Assembly (NCBI RefSeq): GCF_023518235.1
Contig: NZ_CP090423.1
Coordinates: 4,727,743 to 4,791,742 of the forward strand
From: Stenotrophomonas maltophilia
GTDB taxonomy: Bacteria > Pseudomonadota > Gammaproteobacteria > Xanthomonadales > Xanthomonadaceae
Direction of reading: 5' to 3'
DNA: 64,000 nucleotides
Shown one piece after another: positions 8,823-18,973 of the stretch. Each line of letters opens with the position of its first letter. Position 1 is the first letter of the stretch. The position numbers and the translations under genes were made by a program. Below the pieces are notes generated by a model, which was given only the letters and a program-made list of their open reading frames with translations, searched no databases and was not told the DNA's origin.

Positions 8823-11800
8823 ATGTCTCAAACCCAACCGACCGCCGAATCCACCGCAGCGGAGGCCGGCGCCACCAGCGTCGACCAGGCCGTTGCCCAG
8901 GGCGGTGCCTACGAAGTCCTGCGCCGCCGCCTGGCCGAGCAGGGCCAGCGCCTGCAGGGCCTGGCCGAAACGCTCAACCGCCAGCGCCTGACCGAGTTCG
9001 GCGACAGCCGGCTGGAAGTGGTCGGGCGTTTCCGCATCCGCAGCGAGAACAACTGCGTCGGCCGTGACATCGTGCAGGTGGGCCCGGACCGCCTGCTGTT
9101 CGGCTACAACGTGTTCATCGGGCTGAAGACCCAGACCCGCATCGAGGATGTGTTCGGCCTGTACCGGCTGGTGCAGGGCGACGACGGCTACGATGTCGCC
9201 GCGCTGGAGCTGAAGGGCAGCTTCCTCGACCAGCCGGGCTTCGTGCACGATTTCAATGAGCTGTATGCCTACTACAAGCATGCACGCCTGTTGCAGCTGA
9301 TCGTGGTGGGCGACAAGCTGCTGGCCTCGTTCCAGATCGGCGAGCGCAGCAGTGACGTGCGCGTGTTCCGCTGGGCGCTGTCGCGCGATGGCGAACTGAC
9401 CTATCTGGATGCGCGCGGTGAGCGCGATATCGCTTTGCCGCCGCCGTTCGACTTCGAATGGACCAGGGCGACCCGCGACCTGGCGGTCAATGGCCGCCAT
9501 TCGCACCTGAACATCCTCGACACCCTGTTCGTGGAAACCACCGGTGGCGACCTGACCATCAAGGTCGAGAACAACACCGAAACCGGGCAGGGCATCTACA
9601 GCGAACCAGTCGAGGACAGCACCCAGTCGCTGGACGACGCCCAGTTCGAGTTCGCCCGGGTCGGTTCGCTGGTGCTGCTGAAGGTGCTGCCGTATCGCGA
9701 GACGGAGTGGCGCGGCCTGATCTACAACACGCTGACCGGCGGCATCGTGCGCAACGATGCGATCGTGCAGGCCTGCGTGCAGCTGCCCGAAGACCACGGC
9801 GTGATCTTCCCGGGTGGCTATTACCTGCAGGGCGGCGAGCACAAGGCGTTCGACGCCTCGATGGCCGGCATGCAGTTCAAGCGCAGCATCCGCTCGCCGA
9901 ACGGCGAGGACGTGCTGTACATCTTCTACGAGCGCGAAGGCGGGCGCTCGGCACTGTTCGTCTACAACACCATCCAGCGCGTGCTGCAGAACCCGGTGTT
10001 CGGCCATGGCTACGCCTTGATGCAGGACGGGCGCATGGTGCTGTTCCATGCCGAGGGCAGCGAACCGACCCGCATCCATCCGATGCAGGTCTGGCAGACC
10101 CCGTTCAGCAGTGACGAGTTTGCCGCCAGCCGGCCGCCCGGCAACACCTTCATGGGCCGCATCGGCAACGCCGAACTGGTGCGCGGCATCTCCAACCTGT
10201 TCAACCTGGCACGTGAGATTGAAGGCCAGGACGTGTCGGTACAGCGCTACCAGCGCCTGGTCGCCGACACCCGCAGGCTGTTCGACGCCCACCACTGGCT
10301 GGGCGACGAGGCCTGCGATGGCGCCGAGGTGCTGCTGCGACAGATCAGCGCCACCGGCGAATCGGTGCTGGACGAATACGAGAAGGTGCAGTCGATCCGC
10401 CAGCAGTCGGCGCAGGCGATGGTCGAGGCCGAGGCCGCGCACAAGGCGCTGCTTGGCCGGCTGCAGCCGCAGAACTGTGATGAAGTGCAGGCCTTCGTCG
10501 AGGCGCTCAATGCGATCGCTGCCTTGCGTGGGCGGCTGCTGACCATCCGCGAGCTGCGCTACATCGACACCGCGCGCATCGAGGCGATGACCGCCGAGCT
10601 GGTACAGGCGCAGGACCGTGTTGGCGCCGCCACCGGTGAATTCCTCGCGGGCGAGGCCGCACTGGCGCCGCTCACCCTGCGGCTGCAGGCGCTGGATGAA
10701 GCCGCCCAGCAGGCGCAGAGTGCCCGCCAGCTGGACGAGCAGCTGGAAGGGCTGCGTGGCATGGCCGCCGACCTGGACATGCTGTCCGAGCTGATGGCCG
10801 GGCTGAAGGTGGACGATGCCACTGCCCGAACCCGTGTGGTCGAGTCGATCTCGGTGCTCTATGGCCGCCTCAACCAGGCCCGCACACGCGCTGATCAGCG
10901 CCGCCGATCGCTGGGCTCGGCCGAGGCCGTAGCGCAGTTCGCCGCACAGTTCGCACTGTTTTCGCAATCGATCACCAGTGCGCTGGCCCTGGCCACCGAC
11001 CCGGAGCGCGCCGACGAACAGTTGTCGCGCCTGCTGGTGCAGTTGGAAGAGCTGGAGAGCCAGTTCGGCGAGCATGAACAGTTCCTCGGCGACATCCTGA
11101 GCAAGCGCGAGGAACTGGTCGAGGCATTTGATACGCACAAGCAGGCCTTGCTGGACGATCGCCAGCGCAAGGCGCGTTCAGTGCTCGATGCGGCCAATCG
11201 CATCCTTGACGGCCTGGCCAAGCGCACCGAACGCTTTGCCAGCCCTGACGAGCTCAACGCGTTCTTCGCCGGCGATCCGTTGATCCTCAAGCTGCGTGAG
11301 CTGGCCGAACGCCTGCGCACCTTGCATGACAACGTCAAGGCCGACGACATCGAGGCGCGCCTGAAGGGCGTGCGCGACCAGGCGGTGCGCCAGCTGCGCG
11401 ACCGCAGCGATCTGTACGAAGCCGGTGGCAATGTGGTGCGGCTGGGGCCGCGGCATCGTTTCAGCGTCAATACACAGGCACTGGATCTGACCCTGCTGCC
11501 GCGCGGCGATACGCTGGCCATCCATCTGACCGGCACCGATTTCCTGGAAACCCTGCACGACCCGGAACTGGACGCGCTGAAGCCGTTCTGGCCGGTCACG
11601 TTGGATTCGGAATCCGAAGCCATCTACCGCGGCGAGTACCTGGCCGGCTGCCTGCTGCGCACGGCAGAAGCGGGGCGCGACGGGCTGGACCTGCCCCAAC
11701 TGCTGCACGACGCCGCCGAACCGGAGGCCCTGGACCAGCGCGTGCGTGCGTTTGCCGCGCCGCGTTACCGCGAGGGCTACGAGCGTGGCATCCACGACCA

Positions 11801-14213
11801 CGACGCCGCGCTGATACTGCGTGCGCTGTTGCCGTTGCAGCAGGCCGCCGGTCCGCTGCGGCATGCGCCACGGGTACGCGCCCTGGCCCAGGTGTTCTGG
11901 GCCGCGCTGCAACGCGACGATGCTGTCGCGCAGTGGCCCAGCCGCCAGGCCGGCGCTGACACCATTGCCCGTCTGTTCGGATCCGACGAGGGCCGTCAGG
12001 CGCTGCGCGTCGAAATGGCCAAGGCCCTGCACGACTATGCGCAGGCGCAGGCCCTTCCGTTCGATGCCGACATGGCCGCCGATGCGGCCGCCTATCTGGC
12101 CGATGAACTGCGCGATGGTGACCCGGTCTTCAGCATCAGCCGACATGCGCAGGCGCTGTTGGATGCCTTGTCCTCACGGTTGGAGCAGGCCGGTCAGCGC
12201 GATGCTTTCGAACGCGCGCTGCAGCGCAACCAGGATCCGCTGGCCACGCGCTGGGCCCTGGCCGGGCAGTGGCTGCGTGCGTTGGCCAGCCTGCCGGCCC
12301 AGGCTGCGCACGCTGGTTACGTCGACGAAGCCGCCGCGCTGCTGCTGGTGCAGCGGCAGCTGCGCACGCGTGCCAGCGAGGCCACGCTGCGCGCCGAGGT
12401 GAAGGGGCTGCTGGGCGAGCACCCGCGCATCCAGGGCGGCACGCTGGTGCTGACGCTGGACGATTTCCAGTCGCGGCTGCAGCATCATCTGCAGCGCTTT
12501 GTGCCCTCCTTCCATGCCTACCAGAGCGTGCGCCAGGGCATCATCAGCCGCGAGCGGCAGGCCCTGCGCCTGTCCGAGTTCAAGGCGCGTCCGCTGTCCT
12601 CGTTCGTGCGCAACAAGCTCATCAATGACGTCTACCTGGGGGTGATCGGCGACAACCTGGCCAAGCAGATGGGCACGGTCGGCGAGAACAAGCGCAGCGA
12701 CCTGATGGGCCTGCTGATGATGATTTCGCCGCCAGGCTACGGCAAGACCACGTTGATGGAATACGTGGCGCATCGCCTGGGCCTGGTTTTCATGAAGATC
12801 AACGGGCCGGCGCTGGGCCATGAAGTGCGCTCGCTCGATCCACAGCAAGCGCCCGATGCGACCTCGCGGCAGGAACTGGAGAAGCTCAACCTGGCGCTGG
12901 AGATGGGCAACAACACCATGCTGTATGTCGACGACATCCAGCACACCCATCCCGAGTTCCTGCAGAAATTCATTTCGCTGTGCGACGGTACCCGCCGTAT
13001 CGAGGGCGTGTGGCGTGGCCGCACCCGCACCTACGACATGCGCGGCAAGAAGTTCTGCGTGGTCATGGCCGGTAACCCGTATACCGAGTCGGGTGAGGTG
13101 TTCAAGATTCCGGACATGCTGGCCAACCGTGCCGACATCTACAACCTCGGTGATGTGCTGGGCGGCATGGAAGCGGCGTTCACCCTCAGCTATATCGAGA
13201 ACAGCCTGACCTCCAATCCGGTGCTGGCGCCGCTGGCCACCCGTGACATGGCCGACCTGTACGTGCTGGTTGATCGCGCGATGGGCAAGGAGGTCTCGAC
13301 CAACGGCCTCAGTCACGCCTACAGCAGTGCGGAGATCAACGAGATCACCGCCACCCTGCAGCGCATGCTGCGCGTGCGCGACGTGGTCTACCGGGTCAAC
13401 CAGCAGTACATCGCCAGTGCCGCACAGGACGATCGCTACCGCACCGAACCGCCGTTCCGCCTGCAGGGCAGCTACCGCAACATGAACAAGCTGGCCGAGA
13501 AGATCTCGCCGGTGATGAACGAAGAAGAGCTGCAGCAGCTGATCTCCGACCATTACCTGGGCGAGGCGCAGCTGCTGACCACCGGCGCCGAGGAGAACCT
13601 GCTGAAGCTGGCCGAACTGCGCGGCGTGCTGGATGATGCGCAGGCCCAGCGCTGGGCACAGATCAAGCGCGATTTCCTGCGCAACAAGGCCATGGGCGCC
13701 GACGACAGCGACGTCGGTGGGCGAGTGGTTGCGCAGTTGGCCGACATCGCCACGGCCCTGCAACAGCCACCGCCGGCGCAGGAAGCCATCGCCGTTGCGG
13801 CACCGGTGCCGTGGCAGGCGTTGCTGGAGGCCTTGCAGCGCATTTCTGAAACACGTCAGCCCTCTGCCACGTCGGCGTCGATCGCGGCGGCTCCGGGCGT
13901 GCCGGCCACGGTCCTGGCCGAAGACCTGCAGGCCGGCCTGGCACCGTTGGTCGAACTGTTGGCGGCATCGCAGGCGCAGCAGGTACAGGTGTCGCAGACC
14001 TTGGCCGCGTTCGCCGGCTGGGCGCGGCAGCAGGTCGAGCATCGTGGGCACGGTAGTGGGGTGCCGCAGCGTGCACGCGTTCGCCGTGCCACGACGCCGG
14101 AAGAACGCGCACTGGACGAGGCCTTGATGCGCCACTTCTACGGCGAGTCGCTGCCACCGGAAGACGCTGAAGGCAGCGCGGCATCGAGCCCACAGCCGCC
14201 GCCTCTGCCGTGA
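8823..14213 (+). CDS. Giant AAA-type ATPase ('DNA repair ATPase' family) of the flotillin-TelA cassette
   Basis: A 1796-residue protein. Residues about 60-430 are beta-rich with repeated aromatic/Gly strands (e.g. LLKVLPYRETEWRGLIYNTL, EDVLYIFYEREGGRSALFVY), suggesting a propeller-like module. Residues about 450-870 are strongly helical and coiled-coil-like. A long helical middle leads to an AAA domain: Walker A PPGYGKTT with Lys1308, Walker B MLYVDDIQ with Asp1370-Asp1371, and a sensor-1-like VVMAGNPY. A Pro/Ala-rich tail follows. Homologues are often labelled DNA repair ATPase, but nothing visible proves a DNA role. GGAAG precedes ATG 8823. The final GTGA overlaps the next gene, implying translational coupling. 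Function is unknown; a membrane-stress remodelling ATPase is the inference from context. Confidence 0.8.
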   Translation: MSQTQPTAESTAAEAGATSVDQAVAQGGAYEVLRRRLAEQGQRLQGLAETLNRQRLTEFGDSRLEVVGRFRIRSENNCVGRDIVQVGPDRLLFGYNVFIGLKTQTRIEDVFGLYRLVQGDDGYDVAALELKGSFLDQPGFVHDFNELYAYYKHARLLQLIVVGDKLLASFQIGERSSDVRVFRWALSRDGELTYLDARGERDIALPPPFDFEWTRATRDLAVNGRHSHLNILDTLFVETTGGDLTIKVENNTETGQGIYSEPVEDSTQSLDDAQFEFARVGSLVLLKVLPYRETEWRGLIYNTLTGGIVRNDAIVQACVQLPEDHGVIFPGGYYLQGGEHKAFDASMAGMQFKRSIRSPNGEDVLYIFYEREGGRSALFVYNTIQRVLQNPVFGHGYALMQDGRMVLFHAEGSEPTRIHPMQVWQTPFSSDEFAASRPPGNTFMGRIGNAELVRGISNLFNLAREIEGQDVSVQRYQRLVADTRRLFDAHHWLGDEACDGAEVLLRQISATGESVLDEYEKVQSIRQQSAQAMVEAEAAHKALLGRLQPQNCDEVQAFVEALNAIAALRGRLLTIRELRYIDTARIEAMTAELVQAQDRVGAATGEFLAGEAALAPLTLRLQALDEAAQQAQSARQLDEQLEGLRGMAADLDMLSELMAGLKVDDATARTRVVESISVLYGRLNQARTRADQRRRSLGSAEAVAQFAAQFALFSQSITSALALATDPERADEQLSRLLVQLEELESQFGEHEQFLGDILSKREELVEAFDTHKQALLDDRQRKARSVLDAANRILDGLAKRTERFASPDELNAFFAGDPLILKLRELAERLRTLHDNVKADDIEARLKGVRDQAVRQLRDRSDLYEAGGNVVRLGPRHRFSVNTQALDLTLLPRGDTLAIHLTGTDFLETLHDPELDALKPFWPVTLDSESEAIYRGEYLAGCLLRTAEAGRDGLDLPQLLHDAAEPEALDQRVRAFAAPRYREGYERGIHDHDAALILRALLPLQQAAGPLRHAPRVRALAQVFWAALQRDDAVAQWPSRQAGADTIARLFGSDEGRQALRVEMAKALHDYAQAQALPFDADMAADAAAYLADELRDGDPVFSISRHAQALLDALSSRLEQAGQRDAFERALQRNQDPLATRWALAGQWLRALASLPAQAAHAGYVDEAAALLLVQRQLRTRASEATLRAEVKGLLGEHPRIQGGTLVLTLDDFQSRLQHHLQRFVPSFHAYQSVRQGIISRERQALRLSEFKARPLSSFVRNKLINDVYLGVIGDNLAKQMGTVGENKRSDLMGLLMMISPPGYGKTTLMEYVAHRLGLVFMKINGPALGHEVRSLDPQQAPDATSRQELEKLNLALEMGNNTMLYVDDIQHTHPEFLQKFISLCDGTRRIEGVWRGRTRTYDMRGKKFCVVMAGNPYTESGEVFKIPDMLANRADIYNLGDVLGGMEAAFTLSYIENSLTSNPVLAPLATRDMADLYVLVDRAMGKEVSTNGLSHAYSSAEINEITATLQRMLRVRDVVYRVNQQYIASAAQDDRYRTEPPFRLQGSYRNMNKLAEKISPVMNEEELQQLISDHYLGEAQLLTTGAEENLLKLAELRGVLDDAQAQRWAQIKRDFLRNKAMGADDSDVGGRVVAQLADIATALQQPPPAQEAIAVAAPVPWQALLEALQRISETRQPSATSASIAAAPGVPATVLAEDLQAGLAPLVELLAASQAQQVQVSQTLAAFAGWARQQVEHRGHGSGVPQRARVRRATTPEERALDEALMRHFYGESLPPEDAEGSAASSPQPPPLP

Positions 14214-14917
14214 CCGCACCGGCGACACTGCCGTCACCGGTGTTGCCGGACACGGCCGATATCGCCGTGCTGGCTGACTACGGTACGCCACTGCTGCAGG
14301 CGCTCACCCAGCGCGCCGCTGGCGTGCCCTCGGTTGCAGGCGAAGGCCTGGTGGCCGCGTTGGCACGCATTGCCCTGGCACTCCAGGCCGGCAACCCTGC
14401 GCAGATCCGGCGCCAGGAGAGCTGGTGGGGGCGCCTGCTTGGGCGCGATGTCGACCGTGAGGCGGAAGGGCGTGCGCTGCAGTCGCAATTGGGCGTACTG
14501 GCCCTGCAGGCGCGCGAGCAGGCCCAGCACCTGCAACAGCATCAGCAGGCCCGAGCCTTGGCCATCACCGAGCGTGCAGAGGCGGCCACGGCATTGGACG
14601 CCTGGGTCGAGCTGGGCGTATCACGGCTGGAGCGATGTGATGCGGCCGGCCAGGCCGCGCTGTCGCAGCGGCTGGATCACCTGCGCCGGCTGGCTGCGCT
14701 GCATCGTGTCGAGGCCGCTCAGTGGCAGCTGCTGCAGGACCAGGACGCGGTGCTGCTGCAGCGCTTCGCGCGCATCCACGATGTTCTGCTGCCGGCCTGG
14801 CGACAGGCCGCTCTGGCGAAGCAGGCCGGTGCCGGTGCCGCCCTGGCCGCGAGGGCCAGCACACTGCACGCCCAGATTGATGACGAGGTGGCGGCGGCTC
14901 AGGCTAGACTGCCGTGA
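14210..14917 (+). CDS. Divergent TelA-like helical protein
   Basis: A 235-residue, almost wholly helical protein, usually left as hypothetical. By eye, residues 174-199 align without gaps to residues 238-263 of the adjacent TelA. Shared positions are Leu174/238, Gln176/240, Leu182/246, Phe186/250, Asp191/255, Pro195/259 and Trp197/261, giving a common Q-x5-L-x3-F-x4-D-x3-P-x-W pattern. The order of the upstream helices also matches. I infer a shortened TelA relative lacking most of the TelA C-terminal tail. A short aromatic/basic stretch (WWGRLLGRDV) may touch membrane. The GTG start overlaps the ATPase stop as GTGA, so it is translationally coupled and probably works with the ATPase and TelA. 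Confidence 0.65.
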   Translation: MTAPATLPSPVLPDTADIAVLADYGTPLLQALTQRAAGVPSVAGEGLVAALARIALALQAGNPAQIRRQESWWGRLLGRDVDREAEGRALQSQLGVLALQAREQAQHLQQHQQARALAITERAEAATALDAWVELGVSRLERCDAAGQAALSQRLDHLRRLAALHRVEAAQWQLLQDQDAVLLQRFARIHDVLLPAWRQAALAKQAGAGAALAARASTLHAQIDDEVAAAQARLP

Positions 14918-14961
14918 GCCGGCCGCCGTTGCCGCATACCCAACTGCAAGGAGACTGCCCG

Positions 14962-16071
14962 ATGACCCAGGACAGCCAGACCCCCGCTGCGCTCATGCCC
15001 GGCACGACGACCGCCGCTCCGCTCGATGAGGGCGCACTGCAGGCCCTGGGCCTGGGCCGCGAGGATCTGCCTCGCATCGCCGAGATCCGCATGGAGCTGG
15101 ACGATCTGCGACCGGGCAACCTGCAGGTGTTCGGGCGTGAAGCCGCCACGCGCACGGCGGCGTTCTCCAGCCAGTTGCTGGACCAGGTGCGCAACCGCGA
15201 CCTGGACGCCAGTGGCGAGAAACTGGGCGAAGTGGTGCGCATCGCGCGCAGCCTGAAGCTGGACGGCTTCGCGCAGAGGTCGAAAGTGCCGGTGATCGGT
15301 GGCCTGATCGATCGCCTACGCGTATCCAAGGGCGAGCTGGTACAGAAGTTCAGCGATACCAACGCGCAGATCGAGCAGTTGCTGGGCGATGTCGGCGTGC
15401 AGCAGACGTTGATGGCCAAGCGCGTGGGCGAGTTCGACCGCATGCATGACATCGTCCGCGAAGAGCGCCATGCGCTCGGCCTGTATGCGGCGGCGGGCAA
15501 GCAGCGGCTGGCGGAACTGCAGGCCGAGCAACTGGCTGGGCAGGGCAGTGAGGATCCGCAGCAGCGCATCCGCCAGGGCGAGATCGACAATGCGATCCGG
15601 CTGATCGACAAGCGCGTGTCCGACCTGCAGCTGATGCAGCATGCTGCCGATCAGTCGCTGCCGATGATCCGGTTGATCCAGGCCAACGCGCTGCAGCTGA
15701 TCGAGAAGTTCAATGCCGTCCGCGACATCACCATTCCGTCGTGGAAGCGCCAGTTCGCGATCCAGCTTTCGCTGGGAGAGCAGAAGGCGGCGGTTGAACT
15801 GTCCACGGCCATCGACGATGCCACCAATGAGCTGATGCGCCGCAATGCCGACCTGCTGCGCCAGGCATCGGTGGATACCGCGCGCAGCAACCAGCGTGGG
15901 GTGATCGACGTTGCCACGCTGCGTCATGTGCACGACCAGCTGATTGCCACGGTCGAGGAAGTGCGCAGCATCCATCGCGAAGGCATGCAGCAGCGCCAGC
16001 AGGCCGAAGTCGAGCTGTCGCGCCTGCGCGAAGATCTGCAGCAACGCCTGGCCGCACCCACCGCGCCGTAG
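14962..16071 (+). CDS. telA: TelA/KlaA-family toxic anion resistance protein
   Basis: A 369-residue helical protein of the TelA family, linked to resistance to tellurite and other toxic compounds; its biochemical activity is not settled. Hallmarks are a GGLIDRLRVSKGELVQKF segment, the central YAAAGKQRLAELQ, and the diagnostic MIRLIQANALQLIEKF with TIPSWKRQF. ATG 14962 is preceded by AAGGAG at a good distance; a GTG at 14914 overlapping the previous stop would add 16 poor-quality residues. It is the last gene of the cassette. Its TAG stop lies inside a hairpin shared with the convergent trpI-like gene. Confidence 0.88.
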   Translation: MTQDSQTPAALMPGTTTAAPLDEGALQALGLGREDLPRIAEIRMELDDLRPGNLQVFGREAATRTAAFSSQLLDQVRNRDLDASGEKLGEVVRIARSLKLDGFAQRSKVPVIGGLIDRLRVSKGELVQKFSDTNAQIEQLLGDVGVQQTLMAKRVGEFDRMHDIVREERHALGLYAAAGKQRLAELQAEQLAGQGSEDPQQRIRQGEIDNAIRLIDKRVSDLQLMQHAADQSLPMIRLIQANALQLIEKFNAVRDITIPSWKRQFAIQLSLGEQKAAVELSTAIDDATNELMRRNADLLRQASVDTARSNQRGVIDVATLRHVHDQLIATVEEVRSIHREGMQQRQQAEVELSRLREDLQQRLAAPTAP

Positions 16072-16093
16072 CGTTGAGCAGACTCGACGCTAC
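16068..16093. terminator. SMAG-like hairpin spanning both convergent stop codons
   Basis: GTAGCGTTGAG (16068-16078), loop CAGA, CTCGACGCTAC (16083-16093) forms an 11-base-pair stem with one G.T pair. It contains the telA stop (16069-16071) in one arm and the stop of the opposite-strand LysR gene (16090-16092) in the other. It is placed to end transcription from both sides, although neither side has a T run. Confidence 0.65.
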
Positions 16094-16974
16094 AGCTGCC
16101 CCACCAACCAATCGGCCAGGGCATCGACCCGCGCATCCAATGGGCCATCGGGCCGGGCCAGCACCCAGAAGCCACCGGTAGCAGTGAAGCCCCAAGGGGC
16201 CACCAGCCGGCCCGCGGCCAGGTCCTGGGCCACCAGTGGCTCGGGCGCAATGGCCGGGCCCAGCCCGGCTACCGCTGCTTCCAACAGGTAGTAGAGGTGA
16301 TCGAAGGCGGTGCCCAGCTGCAGCTTCGACGCATCCAGATCATGCGCCTTCGCCCATGCCGGCCACGCCTGCGGCCGTGAGCGGGTGTGCAGCAGCGTCT
16401 CCTGCAGCAGCACCGAGGGGGGCCCGCTGCGCAGGCGCTGCGCGGCCGGATGGGAGGGCGCGACCACCACGCCCACCCGTTCCGGTGCCAGCTCATGCAC
16501 CTGCCAACCGCGCGGCCACGGCCCCTGTGCCAGCAGCAGCACCGCGTCCAGCGCCGCCTGCGCCTCGGTGAAGCTGCCGTCCAGCGCCGACCATTGCAGG
16601 CGCACGCCGGGCAGGGCCGCCTGCAGTGCAGGCAGGCGCGGGATCATCCAGCGTGCCAGCACACTGCCACTGCAGCCCAGCACCAGCGCTGGTGACGCCG
16701 CAGGCCGCCGCAGTTCACGCACACAGTCTTCGATGCGACCGAACGCCTCACCGCACGCGGCGTGCAGTTGGGTGCCGGCGGCTGTCAGGCGCAGGCCACG
16801 GCCGGCACGCTGGAACAACGCCAGGCCCAGGTGGTCCTCCAGCAGCTTCAGCTGCCGGCTGACCGCACCGTGGGTGACGTGAAGGTCCTGCGCGGCACGG
16901 CCGACACCGCCCAGGCGCGCGGTGGCCTCGAACGCCCGCAGCGCGTTGAGCGGCGGAAGCGATGAGCTGCTCAT
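16090..16974 (-). CDS. trpI: LysR-family regulator, TrpI-like activator of trpBA
   Basis: A 294-residue regulator with an N-terminal winged helix-turn-helix (LNALRAFEATARLGGVGRAA, then LHVTHGAVSRQLKLLEDHLG) and a C-terminal effector domain. The effector-domain stretches LARWMIPRLPALQAALP, LLHTRSRPQAWPAWAKA and LYYLLEAAVAGLG, and the ending APEPLVAQDLAAGRLVAPWGF, closely resemble my recollection of Pseudomonas TrpI. TrpI activates trpBA in response to indoleglycerol phosphate. Divergent placement beside trpB supports the same role here. Start is ATG at 16974 on the minus strand. Confidence 0.85.
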   Translation of the reverse strand: MSSSSLPPLNALRAFEATARLGGVGRAAQDLHVTHGAVSRQLKLLEDHLGLALFQRAGRGLRLTAAGTQLHAACGEAFGRIEDCVRELRRPAASPALVLGCSGSVLARWMIPRLPALQAALPGVRLQWSALDGSFTEAQAALDAVLLLAQGPWPRGWQVHELAPERVGVVVAPSHPAAQRLRSGPPSVLLQETLLHTRSRPQAWPAWAKAHDLDASKLQLGTAFDHLYYLLEAAVAGLGPAIAPEPLVAQDLAAGRLVAPWGFTATGGFWVLARPDGPLDARVDALADWLVGQL

Positions 16975-17001
16975 GTGAGATTTCCTGACGGGATGCGCCA
17001 G

Positions 17002-17040
17002 ATAATATCCATTTTCCGGTCACGACCCGTGCGCTAGAGT
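17002..17040. promoter_or_regulatory. Divergent trpI/trpB promoter region
   Basis: For trpB, TTTTCC (17012-17017) and TAGAGT (17035-17040) are separated by 17 bases. For the divergent regulator, the minus strand reads TATTAT at 17007-17002. The two promoters overlap back to back, the usual layout in which a LysR activator controls both itself and its target. I could not settle on a T-N11-A operator by eye. Confidence 0.5.
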
Positions 17041-17071
17041 ATCCACCTGTCTCGAACCAGCGGTCGCTTCC

Positions 17072-18285
<1,214 letters not shown>

Positions 18286-18289
<4 letters not shown>

Positions 18290-18972
18290 ATTCGATGCTG
18301 CGCCACGGCGGCGCGCTGGTGCTGGCGGTGGGGTTGGGGGGATGCACGCCGCCCGATCCGCCGGTGCTGGCACCTGCGCCGGCCGCACCGGCGGCGATTG
18401 CGCCGGCGCAGCGCCCGGCCAGCAACGACGACATGGCGCATCGCCCGATCGATGACGCCCCTGCGCCGGTGGTCCCCCCGCAGGCCGATGAGGACAGCGC
18501 ACCGGCGGTGGTCTCGGTGGCCCTGGACCATGCCGGTGAGGTGCTGATCGGCCAGCGGTTCAGCGAAGTTGAAGCGGAGGGCACCTGGCATTCGGCCGGG
18601 CTGCACGAGGCCACGCAGGGGCGCTGCGAATACTACGAGCGCGGCACGCTGCCGGAAGGCGTGGCGATGATGGTGCAGGACGGCGACGTGGTTCGTTTCG
18701 ACCTGGCCCCGATCGATGATTCCGGGCAGGTGGTGGTGCAGCCAGGTCCGTTCGGCCTGCGCCTGGACATGCCCCGCGCGCAGGCACTGCAGCTGCTGCC
18801 GTCCGGTGTGACCGCCCAGCCCTATGGCGACGACCCGGAAGCCGGAGAGAGCCTGCTCTGGCAGGACCCCGGTTCGGACCTGGCGATCCGCGTGGAGATC
18901 GTCGATGGCGTTGTATCGAGAATGTACTGGGGCGCCAGCGGCGCCGTTGACCTGATTGAAGGATGTACCTGA
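18286..18972 (+). CDS. Putative lipoprotein inserted between trpB and trpA
   Basis: A protein of about 228 residues that I do not recognise. The N-terminus ([20 protein letters not shown]) is a lipoprotein signal peptide with an LGGC lipobox. A Pro/Ala-rich linker follows, then a compact domain with two Cys (one in [15 protein letters not shown]) and ending [10 protein letters not shown]. Start choice: GTG 18286 overlaps the trpB stop and has GAAGG nine bases upstream; ATG 18295 has no ribosome site. trpA follows one base after the stop. It is therefore embedded in the trpBA transcript, yet a periplasmic or outer-membrane lipoprotein has no obvious role in tryptophan synthesis. Confidence 0.75.
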
Positions 18973-18973
18973 C

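Noticed and set aside
14914..14961. GTG 14914 as the telA start
   Set aside because: It overlaps the previous stop as GTGA, but the added 16 residues look non-coding, while ATG 14962 has AAGGAG at good spacing. Kept as an alternative only.
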